From NCBI RefSeq assembly GCF_000688295.1, contig NZ_JHZF01000011.1:1768288-1832287 (forward strand): DNA of 64,000 bases, read 5' to 3'. The stretch comes from Pseudooceanicola nanhaiensis DSM 18065 (GTDB lineage Bacteria; Pseudomonadota; Alphaproteobacteria; Rhodobacterales; Rhodobacteraceae). Below are positions 35,018 to 43,918 of this stretch, piece by piece (the first letter of the stretch is position 1; each line of letters starts with the position of its first letter). A model generated the notes under the pieces. It ran no database searches. It was not told the origin of the DNA and was given only the letters and a program-made list of their open reading frames with translations. Position numbers and translations under genes: made by a program.

Positions 35018-36558
35018 AGCCCATCCGGCTGGTGTCAGGCTTCCTGACCGTCGGCGGCTGGACGATGCTCAGCCGCATCCTGGGCTTCGTCCGGGACGCC
35101 ATGATCCTCGCCTATCTCGGGACGGGACCGGCCTACCAGGCCTTCGTCGTGGCCTTCCGGCTGCCCAACATGTTCCGCCGCTTCTTCGCGGAAGGCGCGT
35201 TCAACACCGCCTTCGTGCCGCTCTTCGCCAAGAAGTTCGAGGCGGGCGAGAACGCCGAGGACTTCGCCTCGGATGCGCTCTCGGGGCTGGCGACGGTGCT
35301 GATCGCGTTGACGGCCATCGCGCATCTCGCGATGCCGTGGATGATCCTCGCGCTCGCCTCGGGGTTCGCGGGACAGGAGGAATTCGCCCTCTCGGTCGAG
35401 TACGGGCGGATCACCTTCCCCTACATCCTCTTCATCTCGATCGCCGCCCTCCTCTCGGGCGTGCTGAACGCGACCGGGCGCTTCGCCGCCGCGGCGGCCG
35501 CGCCGGTGCTGCTGAACGTGATGCTCATCGGCGGCATGTATGTCGGCGCAGTGGCGAGCGGGATCGACGTCGCGACCGCGCTGATCTGGACGATTCCGCT
35601 GGCGGGCGTGGGCCAGATGCTGCTGGTCTGGCGCGCCGCCGCCCGGGCCGGGCTGCGCATCCGGGTCAAGCGCCCGCGCTTCACGCCCGAGCTGAAGGAG
35701 CTTCTGCGCATCGCCGTGCCCGCCGCGCTGGCGGGCGGCGTGGTGCAGGTGAACCTCCTCGTCGGGCAGCAGGTCGCCTCCTATTTCGACCGCGCCGTCG
35801 GCTGGCTCTTCGCCGCCGACCGGCTCTACCAGCTGCCGCTCGGCGTCGTGGGGATCGCCATCGGCATCGTGCTGCTGCCCGACCTGTCGCGCCGGCTGAA
35901 GGCCGGGGACGTGGCGGGCTCGCGCGATGCGCTCTCGCGCGCGGCCGAGATGTCGCTGATGCTGACCATGCCCGCGGCCGTCGCGCTGGTCGTCATCCCG
36001 CTGCCGCTGGTCTCGGTCCTCTTCGAACGGGGCGCGATCACCCCCGAGGACACCCGCGCCATCGCGCTGGCCGTCGCGGTCTACGGCCTCGGCCTGCCCG
36101 CCTTCGTGATGCAGAAGATCCTCCAGCCGCTCTATTTCGCGCGCAGCGATACCCGGACCCCGTTCCGCTTCGCCCTCTGGGCGATGGCGGTGAACGCGGT
36201 GCTCGCCGTGGGGCTCGCCCCGGTGATCGGCTGGATCGCCACGGCGCTCGCCACCACGGTCGCCGGCTGGACGATGATGGTGATGCTGCATTTCGGCGCC
36301 CGTCCGATGGGCGAGGCCGTGCGCTTCGATGACCGCTTCCGCCGCCGGATCGTGCGGATCACCATCGCCGCGCTGCTCATGGGCGCGGCACTTCTGCCCG
36401 CATGGTGGCTTCTGACCCCCTGGCTGCAGCTGGCCGGCCTCAGGTTCGCCGCGCTTGGCCTTCTCGTGACATGGGGGGCCGTGGTATATTTCGGCGTGGG
36501 CCACCTGATCGGAGCGTTCCGGCTGTCGGACCTGCGGCGGGCGATGCGCAGGGGCTGA
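35014..36558 (+). CDS. murJ: Lipid II flippase MurJ
   Basis: This 514-residue polytopic inner-membrane protein of the MOP family flips lipid II for peptidoglycan synthesis. The N-terminus GGWTMLSRILGFVRDAMIL and the FRLPNMFRRFFAEGAFNTAFVP stretch are the strongest family marks. About 14 hydrophobic segments run to the C-terminus. The start codon is GTG overlapping the glnD stop (GTGA). The order glnD-murJ is common in Rhodobacterales and related bacteria, usually with trpS close behind; here a phospholipase D-like gene intervenes. Confidence 0.96.
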   Translation: MKPIRLVSGFLTVGGWTMLSRILGFVRDAMILAYLGTGPAYQAFVVAFRLPNMFRRFFAEGAFNTAFVPLFAKKFEAGENAEDFASDALSGLATVLIALTAIAHLAMPWMILALASGFAGQEEFALSVEYGRITFPYILFISIAALLSGVLNATGRFAAAAAAPVLLNVMLIGGMYVGAVASGIDVATALIWTIPLAGVGQMLLVWRAAARAGLRIRVKRPRFTPELKELLRIAVPAALAGGVVQVNLLVGQQVASYFDRAVGWLFAADRLYQLPLGVVGIAIGIVLLPDLSRRLKAGDVAGSRDALSRAAEMSLMLTMPAAVALVVIPLPLVSVLFERGAITPEDTRAIALAVAVYGLGLPAFVMQKILQPLYFARSDTRTPFRFALWAMAVNAVLAVGLAPVIGWIATALATTVAGWTMMVMLHFGARPMGEAVRFDDRFRRRIVRITIAALLMGAALLPAWWLLTPWLQLAGLRFAALGLLVTWGAVVYFGVGHLIGAFRLSDLRRAMRRG

Positions 36559-36631
36559 GCCTTCCGCGCCGTCATGAAACCGGATCGGCTGTTCCGTGTT
36601 GTCCACGGTGGATCGAGGACAGGACCAGCAC

Positions 36632-38191
36632 ATGCCCGGTGCAGAGATGAAGGAGCCCGAAACCCTCCGGCCGCGCCAGGACGCGCGCGCCGAGGAGACG
36701 CGAATCCAACCTCTCATCACCGCGGAGGAGATGTTCCCGGCGCTCGAGCGCATGGTCATGCGCGCCGAGAGGGAGCTGTTCCTGTCGTTCCGCATCTTCG
36801 ACGCCCGCACCCGCCTGCGCAGCGAGGGAGCGCTCGAGCTCGGCCTCAAGACATGGGCCGACCTCATGGTGCACACCGCCGAGCGCGGCGTGAAGCTGCG
36901 GATGCTGCTGGCCGATTTCGACCCGATCTTCACCGGCGACCTGCACCGCTCCGCCTGGGCCTCGGCCCGGAACTTCGGATCGCGCCTGCCCGACGGGGCC
37001 GAGCTGATCTGCGCGCTGCACGAATGCCGCTCCGCCCCGGTCTGGAAATACGTGTTCCACTTCCCGATCCGGAAGCGGCTCGACTCGATGCGCGACATCC
37101 CGGACGAGAGCCTGACCCCCTTCCAGCACCGTTCGCTGCGCGGAGACTGGGATCTGCGCCCGGTCACGCTCCACCAGAAACTCGCGGTGGTGGACGGGCG
37201 CGAGGCGATCATCGGCGGGCTCGACGTGGACGAACGACGCTGGGACACGCCCGACCACGACCAGAGCCCCGAGGAGACATGGCACGACGTCAGCCTCCAC
37301 GTGGAGGGTCCGCCCGCGCAGGACATCCGCGCGCATTTCGCCCATTGCTGGCAACGGGCGATCGACGACGACGCCACCTGCTTCACGGCCGAGAAAAGCC
37401 CGGTCCCCGATCCCGGTCACGTCCGCAAGCCCGCCCCGCCCGCGCCCCGGGTGATCCGGACGATCTCCTGCGATGGCAGCCGGCCGCTGCAACTGGGCGC
37501 CAAGACGATGCTGCGCGAGCACGAGGAAGAGCACATCGCGGCCTTCGAGAAGGCCGAGAGGTCGATCTACATCGAAAGCCAGTTCTTCCGCCACGCGCCG
37601 CTGGCCCGCAGCCTGGCCGCGGCCGCGAAGCGACGGCCCGAGCTCGAGCTGATCCTCCTGATGCCGACCGAGCCCGAAGAGGTGATCTTCCAGGGCGCCA
37701 CCGGGTTCGAGATGCGGCATGCGCAGGCGCTCCAGATGCGCTGCCTCGACATCTGCCAGCGTGCCTTCGGCGACCGGATGACGACCGTCTCCCCGGTGCA
37801 GCCGCGCCCGGCGCAGACCAACGATCCGCTGCCGCTCCGGGGCGGGCGCGTGGTCTATGTGCACGCCAAGGTCACGATCGTCGACGATCACACGGCCATC
37901 GTCGGTTCGGCCAACCTCAATGGCCGCTCCATGAGGTGGGACACCGAGGCCTCGCTCGTCTTCCACGGGCGCGAGGACGTGATGGGCCTGCGCGACCGGC
38001 TCGCGCGGATCTGGCTCGACGAGCATTACGAGGAGGGCGATCCGCACAGCGCCGCGCTCTGGCGCCGGGCGGCCGAGGAGAACGCGGCGCGCAAGCCCGA
38101 GGACCGCGTCGGCTTCATGCTGCCCTACCCCGAGCGCCGCAATCGCCGCTTCTCCCGGTTCCTGCCGATCCTGCCGCCCGAGATGTTCTGA
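36632..38191 (+). CDS. Phospholipase D-family protein
   Basis: This 519-residue protein has two HKD active-site motifs. One is HQKLAVVDGREAIIGGLD (H181) and the other HAKVTIVDDHTAIVGSANLNGRS (H411), so both halves of the catalytic site are present. No signal peptide or membrane helix is seen, which suggests a cytosolic or peripherally bound enzyme, unlike membrane-anchored cardiolipin synthases. The substrate may be a phospholipid. The start at 36632 follows GGACAGGA; a GTG 36 bases upstream is less likely. It lies between murJ and the rhomboid/trpS pair and is 74 bp from murJ. Confidence 0.88.
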   Translation: MPGAEMKEPETLRPRQDARAEETRIQPLITAEEMFPALERMVMRAERELFLSFRIFDARTRLRSEGALELGLKTWADLMVHTAERGVKLRMLLADFDPIFTGDLHRSAWASARNFGSRLPDGAELICALHECRSAPVWKYVFHFPIRKRLDSMRDIPDESLTPFQHRSLRGDWDLRPVTLHQKLAVVDGREAIIGGLDVDERRWDTPDHDQSPEETWHDVSLHVEGPPAQDIRAHFAHCWQRAIDDDATCFTAEKSPVPDPGHVRKPAPPAPRVIRTISCDGSRPLQLGAKTMLREHEEEHIAAFEKAERSIYIESQFFRHAPLARSLAAAAKRRPELELILLMPTEPEEVIFQGATGFEMRHAQALQMRCLDICQRAFGDRMTTVSPVQPRPAQTNDPLPLRGGRVVYVHAKVTIVDDHTAIVGSANLNGRSMRWDTEASLVFHGREDVMGLRDRLARIWLDEHYEEGDPHSAALWRRAAEENAARKPEDRVGFMLPYPERRNRRFSRFLPILPPEMF

Positions 38192-38207
38192 GCCGGGCTC
38201 TGCCCCC

Positions 38208-38909
38208 TCAATCCCGCCGCATGCGCCGCAGGAAGGCGCTCCACCCGCCCGGCACCAGGAGCGGCGCCGCCAGGAAGCCCGCCACCGCCCCGGTGATGTC
38301 CGCGACCCAGGTGTTCGCCGCGCCGAAGAGCAGGCCGAAGACCAGCTGGATGCCCATCAGCACGCCGATCAGGGTGAAGGCGCGGAATTCGTTGTCCCCG
38401 CTCGCCTTCAGCCGGACCCAGAGCAGCCAGGTGAAGACGCCGATCAGACCGTAGATGCCCGGGAAGGCCCCGATCAGCGGATAGGCGTCGTTGGTGACGA
38501 GCCCGTAGACCAGCGCCCCCAGGACGGAGCTGAGGAAGAAGGTGATCAGCACCGACCACGCGCCCGCGACCTCGCCCACCCACTTGCCGAGCGCCAGCAG
38601 CATCACGCAGGCGAAGGCGGCCGAGGTGAAGGCGCCATGCACGAAGGGATAGGTCACGAAGCGCATCACCTGCTCCAGCGGCCAGACGCCCTGTTCCATC
38701 ATCCAGTGCAGCACCGCCGAGACGAAGCCGTAGCTCCGGATCGCCTCGAGCCGCCAGCCGACCGACCCCGGGCCGCCGATGATCCCCCGCGCGCCGAGAG
38801 AGAGCACGATCTCGACCGCGGCGATGGCGAGGAACAGCAGGACCACGCTCCAGGGCAGCGGGTTCACCGGCCGCGGCGCGCGCGGAATGTCGTGGTCGGG
38901 GATCGCCAT
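38208..38909 (-). CDS. Rhomboid-fold membrane protein lacking catalytic residues
   Basis: This 233-residue protein has about six membrane helices and the rhomboid layout: FVTYPFVHGAFTSAAF (helix 2 region, H91), then GAFPGIYGLIG (147-157) and ADITGAVAGFL. In active rhomboids the second motif is GxSGxxxG and the helix-6 motif is AHLGG. Here the nucleophile position is F149 and the histidine position is D204, so it should not be a protease. It may be an iRhom-like or Derlin-like pseudoenzyme in function. The ATG at 38909 begins MAIPDHDIPR; the frame upstream is not convincing. It is convergent with the phospholipase gene and divergent from trpS. Confidence 0.82.
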   Translation of the reverse strand: MAIPDHDIPRAPRPVNPLPWSVVLLFLAIAAVEIVLSLGARGIIGGPGSVGWRLEAIRSYGFVSAVLHWMMEQGVWPLEQVMRFVTYPFVHGAFTSAAFACVMLLALGKWVGEVAGAWSVLITFFLSSVLGALVYGLVTNDAYPLIGAFPGIYGLIGVFTWLLWVRLKASGDNEFRAFTLIGVLMGIQLVFGLLFGAANTWVADITGAVAGFLAAPLLVPGGWSAFLRRMRRD

Positions 38910-39015
38910 GGGTCTGCTCTGCCTCCTGCCGGTGCGGGCGCCGTCGCTTGACGCCTCATGCGGGCATGGGTAAGCGAGCGGGACGCCAAGATCCAGAGAG
39001 CGGAGAGACGTGAGC

Positions 39016-40041
39016 ATGTCCGAAACACAGACGAGCTTCACCCCCCGGGTGTTTTCCGGGGTCCAGCCCTCGGGCGGGCTGACGCTGGGCAATTACCTGG
39101 GCGCCATCCGCCGCTTCGTCGACATGCAGAACGACGGGATCGAGACGATCTACTGCATGGTCGACCTGCACGCGATGACCGTCTGGCAGGAGCCCGACGC
39201 ACTGCGCCGCAACACCCGGGAACTGGCCGCGGGATACCTCGCCGCCGGGCTCGATCCGACGCGCTCGATCCTGTTCAACCAGAGCCAGGTGCCGGAACAC
39301 ACGCAACTGGCGTGGATCTTCAACTGCGTCGCCCGGATGGGCTGGATGCAGCGGATGACCCAGTGGAAGGACAAGGCGGGCAAGAACCAGCAGAACGCCT
39401 CGCTGGGCCTCCTCGCCTACCCCTCGCTGATGGCCGCGGACATCCTGGTCTACCACGCGACCCATGTCCCCGTGGGCGAGGACCAGAAGCAGCATATCGA
39501 GCTGACCCGCGACATCGCGATCAAGTTCAACAACGATTTCGGCGTGGATTTCTTCCCGATCACCGAGCCCGTGATCGAGGGCGCGGCCACGCGCGTCATG
39601 TCGCTGCGCGACGGCACCAGGAAGATGTCGAAATCCGACCCCTCCGACATGGCGCGGATCAACCTGACCGACGACGCCGACGCCATCGCCAACAAGATCC
39701 GCAAGGCCCGCACCGACCCCGAGCCGCTGCCGTCCGAGCCCGAGGGCCTCGCCGCCCGCGCCGAGGCCCGCAACCTCGTGAACATCTACGCCGCCCTCTC
39801 CGACACCGACCTCGCGGGCGCGCTCCGCGAGGTCGGCGGCAAGCAGTTCTCCGAGTTCAAGCCGATGCTCGCCGACCTCGCGGTCGAGAAGCTCGCGCCG
39901 ATCTCGACCGAGATGTCGCGCCTGATGGAGCAGCCGGACGAGATCGACCGCATCCTCGGCGACGGCGCCGCCCGCGCCCGCGACATCGCCGCCCCGATCC
40001 TCGCGAAGACCTACGAGATCGTCGGCCTGCTGCGGAGCTGA
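39016..40041 (+). CDS. trpS: Tryptophanyl-tRNA synthetase
   Basis: This class I aminoacyl-tRNA synthetase has 341 residues, the normal bacterial TrpS length. The HIGH-equivalent motif is [14 protein letters not shown] (residues 17-30) and the KMSKS loop is intact ([11 protein letters not shown], near residue 206). The tryptophan-site segment with [16 protein letters not shown] is typical. The ATG at 39016 fits the GGAGAG site better than the GTG six bases upstream. It is followed by a long C run and repeat copy C. Confidence 0.97.
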   Translation: MSETQTSFTPRVFSGVQPSGGLTLGNYLGAIRRFVDMQNDGIETIYCMVDLHAMTVWQEPDALRRNTRELAAGYLAAGLDPTRSILFNQSQVPEHTQLAWIFNCVARMGWMQRMTQWKDKAGKNQQNASLGLLAYPSLMAADILVYHATHVPVGEDQKQHIELTRDIAIKFNNDFGVDFFPITEPVIEGAATRVMSLRDGTRKMSKSDPSDMARINLTDDADAIANKIRKARTDPEPLPSEPEGLAARAEARNLVNIYAALSDTDLAGALREVGGKQFSEFKPMLADLAVEKLAPISTEMSRLMEQPDEIDRILGDGAARARDIAAPILAKTYEIVGLLRS

Positions 40042-40087
40042 GGCGCCGCGCTCCGCTCGAAGGCCCCCGCCCCTGGCGGCGGGGGGT

Positions 40088-40104
40088 CCCCCCCCCCCCC
40101 CCCC
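40088..40104. repeat. Homopolymer run of 17 cytosines
   Basis: Seventeen C residues follow GGGGGGT at 40081-40087, 47 bases after the trpS stop. No coding frame crosses the tract, so phase variation of a protein is not expected, but the length is unusual for this genome and is also error-prone in sequencing. Confidence 0.9.
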
Positions 40105-40107
40105 GCG

Positions 40108-40213
40108 CTTCATCTTTCCGGAAATACTCCCGCCGGAGGCAGACCGCGATCTGGCCCCGCCAGATCGCCCAGCATCACGTGCGCGGGCTTGCCCGCGCGC
40201 CGTTCGGTCCCGC
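40108..40213 (-). repeat. Intergenic structured repeat, copy C (extended form)
   Basis: The core (40108-40140) is followed by a stem GCGATCTGG / CCAGATCGC with loop CCCCG (40146-40168) and by GCGCGGGC-TT-GCCCGCGC (40181-40198). It is the longer partner of copy D at 43809, in the same orientation, and the stem sequences differ by a compensated base pair. It lies 3' of trpS in a 268-bp gap before the VOC gene. Confidence 0.8.
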
Positions 40214-40309
40214 CCCCCTCCGCAGGGCCGCACATCTCCCCTGCGCGCAGCCTCCTTTCGCGCCGGTCCCGCCGCGCCTACCTTTGGCGCAGACAGGAGG
40301 ATCTGCCCC

Positions 40310-40816
40310 ATGACACAGCCCGTCCACCCCGAGGCCCGCATCGGCCACGTCCACCTGAAGGTCGCCGACCTCGAGCGCGCCATCGCCTTCTACTCCGGCG
40401 TGCTCGGCTTCGAGCTCCAGCAGAGATACGGCCCCCAGGCCGCCTTCCTCTCCGCCGGCGGCTATCACCACCACATCGGCCTGAACACCTGGGAGAGCAA
40501 GGGCGGCACGCCGGCCCCGCGCGGCCATACCGGGCTCTACCATACGGCGTTCCTCTATCCGGACCGCGCGCAGCTCGCCGATGCGCTGGCCCGCGTCCTG
40601 GCCGCCGGCATCCCGCTCGACGGCGCCGCCGATCACGGTGTGAGCGAGGCGCTCTACCTGCGCGACCCGGATGGCAACGGGGTCGAGCTCTACCGCGACC
40701 GGCCCGAGGCGGAATGGCCCCGCGACGAGAGCGGCGCGCTCAGGATGGTCAACGCGCCGCTCGATCTCGAGGCGCTGCTCGCCGAGGCGCCCGCCGCCCG
40801 AGACGAAGCGCCGTAA
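40310..40816 (+). CDS. VOC-superfamily protein (glyoxalase/dioxygenase-like)
   Basis: This 168-residue protein has one vicinal-oxygen-chelate module of two beta-alpha-beta-beta-beta repeats. It shows GHVHLKVADLERAIAFYSGVLGFEL at the start, HHHIGLNTWES near residue 58, HTAFLYPD and the C-terminal YLRDPDGNGVELYRDRP with a metal-ligand Glu. His13 or His15, His in HHHIGL, the later His and this Glu could form the metal site. It resembles half of CatE-like two-domain proteins. The substrate is unknown. The ATG is preceded by a GGAGGA site. Confidence 0.85.
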   Translation: MTQPVHPEARIGHVHLKVADLERAIAFYSGVLGFELQQRYGPQAAFLSAGGYHHHIGLNTWESKGGTPAPRGHTGLYHTAFLYPDRAQLADALARVLAAGIPLDGAADHGVSEALYLRDPDGNGVELYRDRPEAEWPRDESGALRMVNAPLDLEALLAEAPAARDEAP

Positions 40817-40872
40817 CAGAATCGATTCATTGCGGGCCTAGGCTTGTCGCGCTGCCACAGGAGACGCCCGCC

Positions 40873-42738
40873 ATGACCCGCCAGCCCTTGTCCTTCGACG
40901 CCTTCGACGAGAAGGTCTCGCCCCGCCCCGAGGAAACCGATTTCGACCGGGTGGTCGGCAACGCCCTGTCGCGCCGCGGCTTCCTCGGCGTGATGAGCTT
41001 CGGCCTCGGCGCCTTCGTCGCGGGCACCACCGGCCTGACCCGCGCCGCCCTTGCCGCCACCGACCGCTTCGGTTTCGAGGGGATCGCGGCCAGCACCGCC
41101 GACACGATCACCCTGCCCGAGGGCTTCGACTGGAAACCGGTCGTGCTCTGGGGCGATCCCCTCTTCCCCGACGCCCCCGCCTTCGACCCCGAGACCCGCG
41201 GCACCGCCGATACCCAGGCCCGCGCCTTCGGCGACAACAACGACGGCATGTCCATCTTCCTGCGCGACGGCCGGCACGTGATGGCGGTGAACAACGAATA
41301 CACCAACCTCGAGACGCTCTGGACCGCGCCCGAGACCCCCAGCGAGGACGACATCCGCAAGGGGATGATGGCGCATGGCGTCTCGATCTTCGAGGTCCGC
41401 CAGGGCGCCGAGGGCTGGGAGGTCGTCACCGACAGCCCGCTGAACCGCCGCATCACCCCCGAGACCGAGATGGACATCACCGGCCCCGCGGCCGGCCATG
41501 CCCTGCTGCGGACCGAGGCCGATCCGGAGGGCCGCACGACACGCGGCACCTGGAACAATTGCGGCAACGGCGAGACGCCCTGGGGCACCTACCTGACCTG
41601 CGAAGAGAACTTCAACGGCTACTTCTCGTCCTCCGATCCGGCGCAGGAGATCGCGCCCGACCTCGCCCGCTACGGCATCTCGGCCGAAGACTGGGGCTAC
41701 GGCTGGGCGCAGATCGACCCCCGCTTCGACATCGCGCGCCATCCGAACGAACCCAACCGCGCGGGCTACGTGGTCGAGATCGACCCGTTCGACCCGGCCG
41801 CGCGCCCGAAGAAGCGCACCGCCCTCGGCCGGTTCAAGCACGAGAACGCCGCCTGCACCATCGCCCCCGACGGCCACGCGGTGGTCTATCTCGGCGACGA
41901 CGAGCGGGGCGAATTCCTCTACCGCTTCGTCTCCGACGGCGTCCATTCCGCCACCGGCGACAATGCCGACCTGCTCGAGACCGGCCGCCTCTTCGTCGCG
42001 CGCTTCGCCGAGGACATGACCGGCGAATGGGTCGAGCTCACCCCCGAGGCGACCGGCATGGAGGCGGCCGAGATCCTGATCCACACGCGGCAGGCCGGAT
42101 CCGCCGTCGGTGCGACCACGATGGACCGCCCCGAATGGGTCGCGGTGAACCCGGCCCGGCCCGAGGCCTTCGTCGCGCTGACCAACAACAGGAACCGCGG
42201 GCTGAAACCCAATGCCGGCGGCGACGAGACGCCGGTGAACGGCCCGAACCCGCGGACGGGCAACGAATACGGCCAGATCCTCCGCATCCGTCCGGATGAC
42301 GAGGACCACGCCGCCACCGGTTTCACCTGGTCGCTCTTCGCCCTCGCCGGCAATCCGGAGGTCCATGACGACGCCTTCGCCGGGTCCGGGAACATCACCG
42401 CCGGGAACATGTTCAACTCGCCCGACGGCATGGCCTTCGACACCACGGGCCTGCTCTGGATCCAGACCGACGGAAATTATTCGAACGCGGGCGATTTCGC
42501 CGGACAGGGCAACAACCAGATGCTGGCCGGCGATACCGTGACAGGCGAGATCCGGCGCTTCCTCGTCGGGCCGCGCGAATGCGAGGTCACGGGTCTGTGC
42601 ATCTCGCCCGATCGCAGGACCATGTTCGTGGGCATCCAGCATCCCGGCGAGGAAGGCGGCTCCACCTTCCCCGGTGGCGGCCTGCCCCGCTCCGGCGTCT
42701 TCGCCGTGACCCGCCGCGACGGCGGCCCGATCGGCTAG
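40873..42738 (+). CDS. PhoX-family alkaline phosphatase
   Basis: This 621-residue protein of the DUF839/PhoX family is a calcium- and iron-dependent phosphatase exported by the Tat system. The Tat motif SRRGFLG lies at residues 33-39 after a typical long charged n-region, followed by a hydrophobic stretch ending ARAALA. Family marks are NNDGMSIFL near 115, WNNCGNGETPWGTYLTCEENFNGYF, and the GNMFNSPDGMAFD and CEVTGLCISPDRRTMFVGIQHPGE segments in the C-terminal part. It would hydrolyse phosphomonoesters in the periplasm. I could not find a convincing Pho box in the 56-bp upstream gap. A strong terminator follows. Confidence 0.9.
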   Translation: MTRQPLSFDAFDEKVSPRPEETDFDRVVGNALSRRGFLGVMSFGLGAFVAGTTGLTRAALAATDRFGFEGIAASTADTITLPEGFDWKPVVLWGDPLFPDAPAFDPETRGTADTQARAFGDNNDGMSIFLRDGRHVMAVNNEYTNLETLWTAPETPSEDDIRKGMMAHGVSIFEVRQGAEGWEVVTDSPLNRRITPETEMDITGPAAGHALLRTEADPEGRTTRGTWNNCGNGETPWGTYLTCEENFNGYFSSSDPAQEIAPDLARYGISAEDWGYGWAQIDPRFDIARHPNEPNRAGYVVEIDPFDPAARPKKRTALGRFKHENAACTIAPDGHAVVYLGDDERGEFLYRFVSDGVHSATGDNADLLETGRLFVARFAEDMTGEWVELTPEATGMEAAEILIHTRQAGSAVGATTMDRPEWVAVNPARPEAFVALTNNRNRGLKPNAGGDETPVNGPNPRTGNEYGQILRIRPDDEDHAATGFTWSLFALAGNPEVHDDAFAGSGNITAGNMFNSPDGMAFDTTGLLWIQTDGNYSNAGDFAGQGNNQMLAGDTVTGEIRRFLVGPRECEVTGLCISPDRRTMFVGIQHPGEEGGSTFPGGGLPRSGVFAVTRRDGGPIG

Positions 42739-42801
42739 GTTTTCATCCCAATCCCTTTTCCCTCCCCCCCCGGGACCATCCTTTTCATCACCAAGCCCTT
42801 T

Positions 42802-42840
42802 GGCCCCGGCCCGGCGGACGCGCCGGGCCGGGCCTTCTTT
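42802..42840 (+). terminator. Rho-independent terminator of the phoX-like gene
   Basis: A 14-bp G+C stem with one bulged C (42802-42816 with 42821-42834, loop GACG) is followed by TTCTTTCCTT. It lies 64 bases after the phosphatase stop. Confidence 0.8.
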
Positions 42841-42903
42841 CCTTCCCCCCGGGGCTCTGCCATAACCGCGGCCAGAGGATCAGACCGAGGGGGCAATCGG
42901 ACC

Positions 42904-43770
42904 ATGGCGACCGGCACCAACCTGCGCACCTATCACGACGGCCAGTGGCACGACGGCGACCTGGCCGTGATGAAGGCGGCGGACCACGGGTCCTGGCTGG
43001 GCACCACGGTCTTCGACGGCGCCCGGATGGCGCACGGGCTGGTGCCCGACCTCGACCGCCACCTCGCCCGGGTGAACCGCTCGGCCGAGGCGCTGATGAT
43101 CACGCCCACCGTCTCCACCGACGAGATGATCGCCATCGTCCGCGAGGGGCTCCGCGCCTATCCGAAGGACGCCGCCGTCTACATCCGGCCGATGTACTGG
43201 GCGCTCGAGGGCGGCGATCTGGGCGTCGCCCCGAAACAGGGCGCGACCGGCTTCTGCGTGAGCCTCGAACAGATCCCGCTGGCCCCGCGCGACGCCGCGA
43301 CGACGCTGACCCGGACGCGGTTCCGCCGCCCGACGCTCGACTGCGCGGTCACGAATGCGAAGGCCGGCTGCCTCTATCCCAACAACGCGCGGATGCTGAT
43401 GGAGGCCAAGGCCAAGGGCTTCGGCAACGCGCTGGTGGCCGACGCCATGGGCAACGTCGCCGAAACCGCGACCGCCAATGTCTTCATGGTCAGGGACGGG
43501 GCGGTCTTCACCCCGATCGCCAACGGCACCTTCCTCGCCGGCATCACCCGCGCGCGGCACATCGCGAACCTGCGGGCCGATGGCTACGAGGTGCACGAGA
43601 CGGTGCTGTCCTTCGCCGATTTCGAACAGGCGGACGAGGTCTTCCTGTCGGGCAACATGATGAAGGTCACGCCCGTCACCGCCTTCGACGACACGTCCTA
43701 CCAGGTCGGCCCGGTGACCCGTAAGGCGCATGACCTCTACTGGGACTGGGCGGCCTCTTCCCCGCTCTAG
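42904..43770 (+). CDS. Branched-chain-amino-acid aminotransferase-like class IV PLP enzyme
   Basis: This 288-residue fold-type IV PLP enzyme has the cofactor lysine at K153 in CAVTNAKAGCLYP. The N-terminal HDGDLAVMKAADHGSWLGTTVFDGAR, the YIRPMYWALEGG substrate loop and the C-terminal EVFLSGNMMKVTPV region match the family. It would transfer amino groups between leucine, isoleucine or valine and 2-oxoglutarate, though D-amino-acid transaminase or aminodeoxychorismate lyase activity cannot be excluded. Roseobacters usually have more than one such gene. It stands alone and is convergent with a GNAT gene. Confidence 0.88.
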   Translation: MATGTNLRTYHDGQWHDGDLAVMKAADHGSWLGTTVFDGARMAHGLVPDLDRHLARVNRSAEALMITPTVSTDEMIAIVREGLRAYPKDAAVYIRPMYWALEGGDLGVAPKQGATGFCVSLEQIPLAPRDAATTLTRTRFRRPTLDCAVTNAKAGCLYPNNARMLMEAKAKGFGNALVADAMGNVAETATANVFMVRDGAVFTPIANGTFLAGITRARHIANLRADGYEVHETVLSFADFEQADEVFLSGNMMKVTPVTAFDDTSYQVGPVTRKAHDLYWDWAASSPL

Positions 43771-43808
43771 GCAGGGCGCCACCAGGCTAAACCGGGCACG
43801 CCCCCTGC

Positions 43809-43918
43809 CTTCCTCTGGTCCATGTATCCCCGCCGGAGGCAGACGCGATTTGGCCTCGGGCCAAATCGCCATGAATCGCGTGCGCGGGCTTGCCCGCGCT
43901 CCGCTGGATCGGTCCCGC
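43809..43918 (-). repeat. Intergenic structured repeat, copy D (extended form)
   Basis: The core (43809-43840) is followed by a stem GCGATTTGG / CCAAATCGC (43845-43869) and by GCGCGGGC-TT-GCCCGCGC (43882-43899). Order, spacing and orientation equal those of copy C about 3.7 kb away. It fills the space between the convergent ends of the aminotransferase and GNAT genes. Confidence 0.8.

Noticed and set aside
40817-40872. A Pho box in front of the PhoX-family gene
   Set aside because: CTTGTCGCGCTGCCAC has a faint resemblance to the repeated CTGTCAT pattern, but too many positions differ.
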